Shown here piece by piece: positions 1-8,900 of a DNA stretch of 37,279 nt. This DNA comes from Saprospiraceae bacterium (lineage in GTDB: Bacteria; Bacteroidota; Bacteroidia; Chitinophagales; Saprospiraceae), in the NCBI GenBank assembly GCA_016787285.1, contig JAEUUV010000042.1, forward strand, positions 1 through 37,279, written 5' to 3'. Position numbers and translations under genes: made by a program. Under the pieces are notes generated by a model that saw nothing but the letters and a program-made list of their open reading frames with translations, made no database searches and was not told the DNA's origin. The first letter of the stretch is position 1. The number at the start of each line of letters is the position of its first letter.

Positions 1-2565
1 GGTTTTCACGGCATCAAGTTCCTGCAAGCGGACGGCTTCGGCTTTTGCCAACTGCCGCCTGAGGTCGTAGCGCCGGATGCCGAACAGCAAGACACCGATG
101 GCCAGCGCATACAACAGATACGCCCACCAGGTGCGGTACCAGGGTGGGCGTACCCGGAGCGTCAGGGATTTGCCCGTCCAGTCGTATCCATTTTCCGAGG
201 TTTCCACCTGCAGGCGATAAACGCCGGGGTCTAGATTGGTGAAGGTGATCTCCCGTTGGGAGCCGTTGTATTGCCAGTCGCGGCGAAAGGGGCTGAGCCG
301 GAAGCGATAAACCTGTTTTTCCGGGTGTACAAAGTTCAGGGCGGCAAACCGGAACGACAGCACGTTCTGGTCATAATCCACTTCGATCCGGTCGGTTTGA
401 TACACCGGCGCCCGCAAGGGCGTGTCGTCGCTGCCGATGGGTACGGCTTGATTCAACAGTTTGAAATCGGTGAAATAAAACGGATCTGCGGTTTTTCGCT
501 GCACCAGGCTGTCGGGATGAAAACCGACTAAGCCCGTGCGCCCGCCGAGCACGACAAATCCGTCGGCGCGGCACAAGCCGGCATTAGGGCGGAAGCGATC
601 CGTATGCAAACCGTCTTTCATGGTATATCGGTAAAAGCGGTTGTCGGCCCGATCGTATTGGGCAAGTCCTTTTTGGGGACTGCCGGCCCAGATGTCGCCG
701 TTGCGGTCTTCCACAAGGCTGACGATCTCATTTCCGGGCAGCCCATCTTTTTTTAAAAACAAATGCCATGCGCCGGTTTTCGGATCATAGCGGTTTAGAC
801 CGGCATCGGTGCCGGCCCAAAGTTGTCCTGCCGAGTCTTCCAACAGACACAAGACCACGTCGCTGCTGATCGAGTTGTTGTCTCCCGGCCGGTTCAGGAA
901 ATGTTCGAACTGTAAATCGGCGTGGTGGAAGGGTTTGGCCAGTTCTGTTTTGGGAAGTTTGCTCAGGCCTCCCATCGAGGCGATCCACAGGTTGCCCTGG
1001 CGGTCGAGAAGCACGTGCAGGTTCGTATTCGCCGAGGGATTTTGCAGTTTTTTCTGTTTGCCCTGAAATTTCCTGAACTGCCCGGTAACCGGATCGAAGC
1101 GATTCAGACAGCCGTCGGTGGCGATCCACAGGTAGCCCCGACCGTCCATGGCGAAGCTGTTCATCCGGTGCCCTTTTACGGTGTACGGGTCGGCATCCTG
1201 TTCGGTGGCCGTTTTCGGCACGTGTCGGAGCCGGTTCAACTGTCCGGCATCGAAAACATAATACCCGTCGCCGATGGTACCGACATAGATTTCATTTTTT
1301 GATATGTCCCAAAATAGCGTGCTAAAATCCCCGGGGTAAACCCGTTGTACCGGTTGGCCGTGTCGGTAGCGGTACACGCCGGTTTGTGTGGCCAGCCACA
1401 GTACGCCGTTCACGTCCATCACCGCGTTGATGCCTTCTGCTTTGGTTATGGTATCAAACGCCACCTGCAACGGGAGGAAGCGCTCGTGGTTCAGCGCTGC
1501 GCCGGCTTTGTCCAAAATACTGATACCGTTGTTCGTACCGATCCAGATGCTCCCGTCGCGGTCTTTCATCAAGGTATTCACGGTACCCTCCCGAATAGAA
1601 AAGGGGTTTTCGGGATCGTGCCGAAAAGGCGCGACCGTACCGTTGGCCGGGTCGAAATGCAGCAGTCCGGCGTTGGTGCCTATCCAGAGGCAGCCATCGT
1701 CGTCAACAAGGATGTCGTGGATGTAATCGTACGCCGTGTTTTTCCCGGGGAAATGCGGTGCAAAGTAGTATTTCACAAAAACACCTTTGGCGGCGTCCCA
1801 GCGGTTGAGGCCATAGGCGGTTCCCACCCAGATGGCGCCCCGGCGGTCTTCGGCGATGGCTGTGACGAACCAATCGCTCAGGCTCCGGTCGAGGCCCGGG
1901 ACGAAGGGGAAGTAATCAAACATTTCCCGACCGGGGTCGAAGCGGCAGATGCCCTTGTTGGTGCCTATCCAGAGCCGGCGGTTTCGGTCCCATTTCAGGC
2001 AACCGGTCATGCTGCTGTTCATCAACAGGTCGGGGTTTTTGCCGTCGGCATCCCAGACGCGAAAAGTTTGGCTGCTGGGGTCATAATAGTTGATGCCGCG
2101 TCCGGCGGTAGCGACCCATAAGCCTCCTTTGTCGTCGGGTTCGACGGCAAAAACTTTGTCCATGCTGAGCCGGCCGGGCAGGTCTTTTTCGGCCCTGTAG
2201 CGCGTGAAGCGCTCCTTGTCGCGGTGGAAATAATTGAGGCCACCCCGGTAGGTGGCTACCCAGAGGTTGCCGGCGGCATCTTCGGCGAACGCGTGCGGGC
2301 TGATGTGGCCGGAGCTCAGGCTGAAGGTGTCGCCCGGCTCGTGCTGGTATTGTACGCAGCCGTAACCGTCGAACCGATTCAGCCCGTGCGGTGTGCCGAT
2401 CCATACGAAGCCGTGTTTGTCCTGAAAGAGGTCGGTAACTTGTATGCTGGAAAGACCGCGTTCTTCGCCGATGTTGGTAAAAACGGGTTGACCTGCCAAG
2501 CCAGTCGCCATGACGAACAGGGCCAAGAAAAAAAAGGGAAGAGCGGTGTGGTGGTATGGGCGCAC
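1..2565 (-). CDS. HTCS-type two-component sensor (propeller + Y_Y_Y + TM), C-terminus beyond window
   Basis: This is an inner-membrane sensor of the hybrid two-component type; 855 codons lie in the window and the frame runs open to base 1, so the kinase and any receiver/AraC parts are outside. From the N-terminus I see a signal peptide (hydrophobic PFFFLALFVMATGLAG), then many two-component-regulator propeller blades with repeated VWIGT, LWVAT, LWIGTNKG and LWAGTDAGLNRYD motifs (about residues 30-730), a Y_Y_Y domain (about 735-805), one membrane helix (about 809-828, WAYLLYALAIGVLLFGI) and the start of a coiled coil leading to HisKA. In Bacteroidota such proteins sense glycans or other periplasmic ligands and control nearby uptake loci. 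I chose the GTG at 2565 because it gives a complete signal peptide; the first in-frame ATG (2511) would lose it, and a TTG at 2598 is also possible. It is divergent from the lipoprotein/TonB pair, a plausible but unproven target. The ligand is unknown. Confidence 0.88.
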   Translation of the reverse strand, partial: MRPYHHTALPFFFLALFVMATGLAGQPVFTNIGEERGLSSIQVTDLFQDKHGFVWIGTPHGLNRFDGYGCVQYQHEPGDTFSLSSGHISPHAFAEDAAGNLWVATYRGGLNYFHRDKERFTRYRAEKDLPGRLSMDKVFAVEPDDKGGLWVATAGRGINYYDPSSQTFRVWDADGKNPDLLMNSSMTGCLKWDRNRRLWIGTNKGICRFDPGREMFDYFPFVPGLDRSLSDWFVTAIAEDRRGAIWVGTAYGLNRWDAAKGVFVKYYFAPHFPGKNTAYDYIHDILVDDDGCLWIGTNAGLLHFDPANGTVAPFRHDPENPFSIREGTVNTLMKDRDGSIWIGTNNGISILDKAGAALNHERFLPLQVAFDTITKAEGINAVMDVNGVLWLATQTGVYRYRHGQPVQRVYPGDFSTLFWDISKNEIYVGTIGDGYYVFDAGQLNRLRHVPKTATEQDADPYTVKGHRMNSFAMDGRGYLWIATDGCLNRFDPVTGQFRKFQGKQKKLQNPSANTNLHVLLDRQGNLWIASMGGLSKLPKTELAKPFHHADLQFEHFLNRPGDNNSISSDVVLCLLEDSAGQLWAGTDAGLNRYDPKTGAWHLFLKKDGLPGNEIVSLVEDRNGDIWAGSPQKGLAQYDRADNRFYRYTMKDGLHTDRFRPNAGLCRADGFVVLGGRTGLVGFHPDSLVQRKTADPFYFTDFKLLNQAVPIGSDDTPLRAPVYQTDRIEVDYDQNVLSFRFAALNFVHPEKQVYRFRLSPFRRDWQYNGSQREITFTNLDPGVYRLQVETSENGYDWTGKSLTLRVRPPWYRTWWAYLLYALAIGVLLFGIRRYDLRRQLAKAEAVRLQELDAVKT

Positions 2566-2583
2566 TTTGATTTTTTTGCCCGA

Positions 2584-2613
2584 TAAAAGTAGGGACAAGT
2601 CACAATGCTCAAA
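2584..2613 (-). promoter_or_regulatory. Weak candidate promoter for the HTCS gene
   Basis: Read on the minus strand, TTTG (2613-2610) is followed after 18 bases by TACTTTTA (2591-2584). This is one base off the Bacteroidota -7 consensus TAnnTTTG and one base short of the usual 19-21 spacing. The predicted start of transcription, near 2577, lies just upstream of the GTG start and would exclude the TTG at 2598. Confidence 0.33.
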
Positions 2614-2719
2614 ACAAATCCCGGATAAAAGTTACCGGGCAGTTAGAGGCTGGAGTATGCTGTTTCGAGCACTCCGTGAATTTTGACACAACCGTGAAAT
2701 TCCCCGATTTCGATAGCCC

Positions 2720-2727
2720 TACGTTTG
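2720..2727 (+). promoter_or_regulatory. Candidate -7 element for the lipoprotein/TonB operon
   Basis: TACGTTTG matches the Bacteroidota -7 consensus TAnnTTTG exactly and lies about 65 bases before the lipoprotein start. No TTTG is present at the expected -33 distance; the nearest TTGACA (2683-2688) is too far upstream. A regulated, activator-dependent promoter would fit, but the match may be chance. Confidence 0.3.
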
Positions 2728-2791
2728 CGCCGGTTTTCGGGGTCAACCTCTTTCGGGTTGCCCGCGTCTACCGCCAAACAAACGTTTCACT

Positions 2792-3412
2792 ATGACTATC
2801 GCTAAAACAAAATCAGTTTTCTACGTACTGCCGGCACTCGCACTCGCAGTAACCATTTTTCTCAGTGCCTGCGACAAGGACGAAGCCAAAGCCACAAAAG
2901 TCCACGGTACGATCACCATCGAAAACGCCGCGGAATGGGCCACCTGGCAGGACAGCGGCGAGGTACAACTCACCGTGTTCCCGGAATTCAGCCTTGATCC
3001 GCTCGCCGGCTGGGGCGCCGTACCCGACAACTTTTTCGGTCCCGGCGTGCTGGGCGGCACCTATGCTGTAGGCGCACCGTACAATTCCCAAAACCCCTTG
3101 GTGCTGGACTATGTGCCCGGCAAAACCGAATACCACTATGAACTGGAACTGGAACCCGGCACCTATTCGGCCCTGGCCCTCGGCTTCCGGCACGATCTGG
3201 TCACCGATCCCAGCAAAAAAACGGCCACACTCGGCGTACACTGGGGACAGCCCGATTCGGTCAGCCACGGCATCGTCATCCGCATTAAAGCCGGCGGAGC
3301 AGTGATTCCAGTGTTCAACTACCCGGCGCCACTCACGTTCACCATTGCCGAAGGCGAACAAAAAGAGATCAACTTCAAAGCCGATTTTGATTTTGTAAAC
3401 CAATGGTATTGA
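2792..3412 (+). CDS. Small surface lipoprotein, partner of a TonB-dependent receptor
   Basis: This 206-residue protein has a lipoprotein signal: charged start MTIAKTK, a hydrophobic stretch, and a lipobox LSAC with the lipidated cysteine near residue 27. The following DKDE is acidic, as in lipoproteins carried to the outer membrane or surface of Bacteroidota. The mature part looks beta-rich (alternating polar/hydrophobic strands, YHYELELEPGTYSALALGFR) and resembles a single immunoglobulin-like sandwich. I do not recognise a named family. It is not SusD-like: it is far too short and lacks TPR helices. Its stop codon overlaps the start of the TonB receptor by 10 bases (translational coupling), so the two probably act together, for example with the lipoprotein capturing or capping the receptor's substrate. 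The substrate cannot be read from the sequence. Confidence 0.8.
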   Translation: MTIAKTKSVFYVLPALALAVTIFLSACDKDEAKATKVHGTITIENAAEWATWQDSGEVQLTVFPEFSLDPLAGWGAVPDNFFGPGVLGGTYAVGAPYNSQNPLVLDYVPGKTEYHYELELEPGTYSALALGFRHDLVTDPSKKTATLGVHWGQPDSVSHGIVIRIKAGGAVIPVFNYPAPLTFTIAEGEQKEINFKADFDFVNQWY

Positions 3413-5736
3413 TCTCTGCGACCGGTCAAATCCTGCTGCAGAAACTTCTTTTCGGTTTCAAACATCTTGCATGGACAGGGCTTGTGTGCCTTTTTTGCCT
3501 GACGGCAAATGGGCAGCAGGCCCTGTCTGCCGTTACGGGTATATCTGTTGAACACAGCGGCAGCCTCGGCGGACAGGTACGCGATGCCGAAAACGGTGAA
3601 CCGCTCCCACTGGCTTCCGTACGTTTGTCCGGCATGCCCTTCTCCGCCATGGCCGATGCCACAGGTAATTTTCATCTGACGAGCCTGCCTCCCGGGCAGT
3701 ACACACTGATTGTTTCCTACTTGGGTTTTCGGGAAAAAGTACTGGAAAACGTTTCGGTGCAGCCTGAAAAAAACACCTGGCTCGACGTATCTCTGGAGCC
3801 GGTCGCACTCCCGGTCGGCGAGGTGGTGGTGACGGCAAGCCTGCGCTCCCAGGCTATCAAAATGGCGCCGGCCAGCATCGGTGTGGTGACGGCCAAGCAA
3901 CTGCAGGAACGCCAGGTCACCACCTTCGATCAGGCGTTCGATGATATGCCCGGCGTGGTCGTTACCCGCTCCGGCGGCGCCAACGTGCAGGCATTTTCCA
4001 TCCGCGGCGCTTCGGAGGTAGCAGGCGGCGGCATCGGCAACCGCGTGTTGCTGTTGATTGACGGGCGTCCGGCGCTCAGTCCCGAATCGGGCGGGGCGCT
4101 CTGGAACCTCGTGCCGCTCGGTTCCATCGAGCGTATCGAGGTGCTGCGCGGGGCGTATTCGTCGCTGTACGGCTCCAGCGCGATGGGTGGCGTGGTCAAC
4201 GTCATCACCCGGAAACCGGATGCTACCCCGCAAACCCGCCTGCACCTCAACTACGGTGCTTACGGCGGAGCGCCGCGCTCGACGGGCTATTCCCGCTACA
4301 ACGATTTTCATACGGCGGAAATCAGCCACAGCCGTTCCTTAAGCAGGTTTTCCTACCTCGTGGATGCCGGCTGGAAATCGGACGACGGACACAAGGAAAA
4401 ATCCGGCTTCGAGTTGCTCAATTTGTACGCCAAAGCCAATTGGGACATCACGCCGAAACACAGCCTCTCGTTGTCGGCCAATGCCAACCGCATGTACAGC
4501 GACGCGCCGGCAACCTGGCTCAGCAACCGGCAGGCCTACAGCGTGGCGGATTTCAAAAAAGACGACTACCAGGATCGCCGGGAATACAACGCCGACCTGT
4601 TTTTCAAAGCCATGCCCAGCGACCGGCTGAACTACTCCTCCCGGCTTTACCACTACCGCAACGACTCCCGCTTTTCGTTCGACGGCGACCCCGGCAACGA
4701 CAGCACCAACGTGAACTTCGGCAAACAAATCGTGCGCGAGTACAGCGTGCGCACCTGGCGCCTCGGCAACGTTTCGCAGGTGGACATCCTGCTGGGCGAA
4801 AACCACCACCTCGTGGCCGGCACCGACCTGCGCTGGGACTACGTGCTGGGAACTCCGGACACCTTCCTGTACGGCGAACACCGGGCACTGGGCACGGGTA
4901 TTTTCGTGCAGGATGAAATGACCATCGGCACGCGCCTGACCCTCACGGCAGGCCTTCGGTACGACCACTACCGTATTTTCGGGCAAGTCCGGGAATCGAA
5001 TTTCAGCCCCAAACTGGCGCTGTTGTACCAGGTAAACCCCAATTTTTCGCTGCGGGCACTGCTCGCGCAAGCGTTCCGCGATCCGCCGATTGCCGAGCGG
5101 TTCATCAAATTTGAGCAGGGTGGGGGATTGCGCTTTTTGCCCAACCCCGCCCTCCGCCCCGAGCGGCTGACCCTCTCCGCAGAACTCGGCGCCAAAGCCG
5201 CGATCACGCCCGGCGGCACGCTGGATGTGGCGTTTTTTTACAACCGATACCAGGATTTGATTTCATTCCGGCAGTTGTCCAATCCGCTGGAGCCGCTGCT
5301 CTACCAGGTCGTCAACCTCAGGGAGGCGCTCATGCAGGGCGTGGAAGTAGCATACACCCACCAGTGGCAAAATCGCCTGTCGCTCAGCGTGTCCTATACC
5401 TTTCTGGATGCCCGCGACATCTCCGCCGGACGTGTCAACGACGCGCTGGCCTACAAAGTGCGGCATACCCTCGGTGCATCGGTGACTGCCCGCCAGGGGC
5501 GTTTCACCCTGAACCTGAACGCCCGCTACCGTAGCCGCATTGAGGAGGTGTTCATTTATCCCGGCAGTGAGCCGGATGCCGTGCTGGTGGCCAATGCCAA
5601 ACTGGCCTACGCCCTGGCCGGCCGCCACACCTGCTACCTTGCGGTGAACAATTTCAACGATGCACAATACGAGGAACTGGAGCGGTACCGCATGCCGGGT
5701 CGGAGTGTGACACTTGGGTTGGAATTGAGGTTTTGA
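3403..5736 (+). CDS. TonB-dependent outer-membrane receptor with carboxypeptidase-regulatory-like domain
   Basis: This 777-residue outer-membrane transporter has a signal peptide (hydrophobic LAWTGLVCLFCLTANG, about residues 22-37), a CarboxypepD_reg-like beta-sandwich (about 55-135, GGQVRDAENGEPLPLASVRL), a TonB-box-like VGEVVVTAS, a plug domain (about 150-270, with IRG and RIEVLRGAYSSLYGSSAMGG), and a 22-strand barrel ending in aromatic ELRF as outer-membrane barrels do. Length and order are typical for the BtuB/FecA-like class of Bacteroidota receptors rather than the approximately 1000-residue SusC class, and no SusD follows. The ATG lies inside the end of the lipoprotein gene. The family imports siderophores, haem, cobalamin, metals or peptides using TonB and the proton motive force; nothing visible decides the substrate. 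The first 20 residues are unusually polar for a signal peptide, so a start further downstream is possible. Confidence 0.93.
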   Translation: MVLISATGQILLQKLLFGFKHLAWTGLVCLFCLTANGQQALSAVTGISVEHSGSLGGQVRDAENGEPLPLASVRLSGMPFSAMADATGNFHLTSLPPGQYTLIVSYLGFREKVLENVSVQPEKNTWLDVSLEPVALPVGEVVVTASLRSQAIKMAPASIGVVTAKQLQERQVTTFDQAFDDMPGVVVTRSGGANVQAFSIRGASEVAGGGIGNRVLLLIDGRPALSPESGGALWNLVPLGSIERIEVLRGAYSSLYGSSAMGGVVNVITRKPDATPQTRLHLNYGAYGGAPRSTGYSRYNDFHTAEISHSRSLSRFSYLVDAGWKSDDGHKEKSGFELLNLYAKANWDITPKHSLSLSANANRMYSDAPATWLSNRQAYSVADFKKDDYQDRREYNADLFFKAMPSDRLNYSSRLYHYRNDSRFSFDGDPGNDSTNVNFGKQIVREYSVRTWRLGNVSQVDILLGENHHLVAGTDLRWDYVLGTPDTFLYGEHRALGTGIFVQDEMTIGTRLTLTAGLRYDHYRIFGQVRESNFSPKLALLYQVNPNFSLRALLAQAFRDPPIAERFIKFEQGGGLRFLPNPALRPERLTLSAELGAKAAITPGGTLDVAFFYNRYQDLISFRQLSNPLEPLLYQVVNLREALMQGVEVAYTHQWQNRLSLSVSYTFLDARDISAGRVNDALAYKVRHTLGASVTARQGRFTLNLNARYRSRIEEVFIYPGSEPDAVLVANAKLAYALAGRHTCYLAVNNFNDAQYEELERYRMPGRSVTLGLELRF

Positions 5737-5749
5737 ATAAAAAACAGCG

Positions 5750-5771
5750 CCGCCAACAACCGGTTTGGCGG
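5750..5771. terminator. Hairpin after the TonB receptor gene
   Basis: CCGCCAA (5750-5756) and TTGGCGG (5765-5771) form a perfect 7-bp stem with an 8-base loop, 13 bases after the receptor stop codon. On the plus strand no T-run follows; on the minus strand the stem is followed closely by a run of T. It could help end the receptor transcript or block antisense reading, but a canonical terminator is not supported. Confidence 0.3.
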
Positions 5772-5902
5772 AAAAGTGCAACGATTTGGCGCGTATGTGC
5801 AAATATCTGCCGGCAGGCTCCGGCACCTTGCACCTGCATTCCGGGGCAATTCTCCCGCCCCGCGCAGTGCCAAGTTTTTTCACACCAAACATTTGCTGTT
5901 TT

Positions 5903-8900
5903 ATGAAAACCGGTTCCTTTTTTCTGCTCTGTATGCTTGTTTGTGGACTCGTAACGGTCACACTAGCACAAAATCCCTATCTCAAATTCGATGAAATCCA
6001 ACGCGAACGCAGCGCCCGGTGGAATACCGTTGAGCCTGCAAAAGGCGACGGCTACAAGCCCTACAAACGCTGGGAACACTACTGGGAAAGCCGCCTGATG
6101 CCCGACGGTTCGTTCCCGCCGGCAGGCATCAATCGTACCAACTGGAATGCCTATTTGAAAAACCAAACGCCCCCCGAGAGCAGTCCGGCGCAAGCCAACT
6201 GGTCTGCCTTGGGCCCGAACAGTTCGCCGGGCGGCGAAGCAGGAATGGGGCGTGTCAACTGCATAGCCTTTGCGCCGAACGCTCCCAACACAATTTGGGT
6301 CGGCACACCGGCAGGCGGACTTTGGCGCTCTACCGACAACGGAAACACCTGGACGCCCATGACCGACCAGATGGAATTTTCCGGCGTGACGGCTATCGCA
6401 ATTGATCCGACCAACGCCGACCGGATGCTCATTGCTACAGGAGATGCGTTTGGGGAAAATGTACCCTCGTCGGGGGTTTGGCGCTCGACGGACGGCGGCG
6501 TCACCTGGGCGCCGACCGGCCTGGTTTTCAACAAAAACGCAACTGATTTCGTCCGGCAGTTGATGTTTCATCCCACCAATGCAAACATCCTGTTGGCCGC
6601 CACAAGTCAGGGTATTTCGCGCAGTACCGACGGTGGCCAGACCTGGCAGCAAGTCCTAGGCGGTAATTTTTGGGATTTGCGCTTTCATCCGACAAACCCC
6701 AACATCGTGTATGCCGCATCGGGCAATGCGCTGTTCCGCTCCAATACCGGCGGCCAGACTTGGGCTTTTGTCCAGGATGTGCTCAATTCCGGTCGTATCG
6801 CGCTGGCCGTGACGCCCGCAAATCCGAACCTGGTACTGGCATTGAGCAGCACAACCTGGCAGGCCGGCGGAAATTTCAACGGCCTGTTCGCTTCCACCAA
6901 TGCGGGCGCCACGTATGTGCAGCGTTCCAGCACACCGAATATTCTGAACAATACCCCAACCGGCGCTGCCGGCATCAACGGCCAGGGTATGTACGACCTG
7001 TGCATTGCCATTTCACCCACGAATGCCAACCTCGTGTTCGTCGGCGGCGTCAACCTGTGGCGCTCCGGCAACGGCGGTATCGGCTGGACGCTGATCAACT
7101 TCTGGAACAGCGCACAAGCGCCCGCAGGGGTAGCCGTCGTGCATGCCGACAAGCACTGCCTTGCCTGGAAACCCGGCACGGGTGAATTATACCAGAGCAA
7201 CGACGGCGGCATCTACGTTAGCACCAACAACGGGACGGCCTGGACCGACCGCAGCAACGGCCTCGCCATCGGACAACTGTACCACATCGCCAACTCCACC
7301 CTCGATGCCCGCGTGCTCGGAGGCTATCAGGACAACGGCACTCAACTCCGTCTGGCTACCGGCACCTGGGAGCGCGAACTGGGAGGCGACGGCATGGCTT
7401 GCCATTTTCATCCAACGGTTTCCACGACGTTTTACGGCTGCATTCAAAACGGAGAAATCCGGCGTACCCTCGACGACGGCGTTACCTGGACAGACATCCA
7501 GAACAATATTCCCGGCCGGCCGCAAGGGGCCTGGGTGACACCGTATGTCCTAAGCCCTGCCAACCCGAAAACCTTGTTCGCCGGGTACAACGAAGTGTTT
7601 CGCAGCGACAACCAGGGCAACACCTGGACGCAGATTTCGACCCTCAACCCGGGCGCCAACCTGACTGCCATGGCTGTGGCGCCCTCCAATCCGAACATCT
7701 TGTACGTGGCAACGCGCAACCAGATGTGGCGCGGCGAACTGGCCGGCGGCATCTGGTTCTGGGCAGGAGCGGGTGTGCTTCCGGTGCAGGGGGTGTTTAT
7801 CAGTTCCATCGCAGTAGACCCAACAAACGCCATGCGTGTAGCGGTGACCCTAGGCCGGTATGCCGCCAACAGCAAGGTGTTCGTTTCGGACAACGGCGGC
7901 TTCACCTGGACCAATATCTCGAACGGACTGCCCAACCTCCCGGCGTTCACCCTCGCCTTCAACCCCTGCAGCAACCAGGGCATGTACCTCGGCATGGACA
8001 TCGGCGTGTACTACCGCGACGCCTCCATGACGCAATGGGTGTTGTTCAATGCCAACCTGCCCATGACCCCCGTGTACGAACTGGAAGTACACGAGCCTTC
8101 GGGCACCTTGCGGGCGGCCACGTTCGGACGGGGCGTGTGGCAGTCGCCGCTCTGGACGGATGGGCAACTGACCGTTACGCCGCCGAGGACGACTGTGCCC
8201 GCGGGCAGTGGCACCGCCCTTTTTTCCGTTTCTTCCGACCAAAACTGGACGGTCGCCAGCAACTCGGCTTGGCTCTTTGTTTCGCCCGCAAGCGGCAGCA
8301 GCAACGGGACATTTACCGCATCGTGGTTGGACAATGCCGGTACGGCATCCCGCACGGCATTACTTACCGTGAGCGGAGGCGGCTTGACCAAAATGGTGAC
8401 CCTTACGCAGGCGGGCACGGCTGCCGCGTGCAGCAACGACGAGGAAATTCGAAACGGCGACCTGCGCAATCCGCCACCGCTCGAACCCGGCATTCCCCGG
8501 CAATCTGTGATCGCTTCCGCCACCGACCGCGACTACTGGCGTATTGATTTGACCGCCCGGGCCAACCTGACGGTGGCACTGACCAACCTGCCGGCCAATT
8601 ACCAGTTGGCGGTGCTCGACGGAGCAGGAGTGGTGCTCGGCAGTTCGGCAACTGCCGGCTTTGCCAACGAAACCGTGGCGTTGACCAACCAACCCGCCGG
8701 AACTTACTACGCCTTAGTGCAGAGCACGGCGGGTTCCTTCAATCCCACCCTTTGCTACACCCTGACGGCCACCGCCGTCGGAGCGGGATGCACCAATGAC
8801 AACGAACCGGCCAATGATACTCCAACTACTGCCGCGCCTGTGCTGGCGATGGGCGCGGCGGTTTCATCGCAAATCGCACCGGGCGGCGACGTGGACCACT

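Noticed and set aside
7399-8547. Plus-strand frame of 382 codons inside the propeller/PPC gene
   Set aside because: Out-of-frame reading of the true gene. It is rich in R, H, Q and P and without domains, while the in-frame reading shows Asp boxes and the BACON domain.
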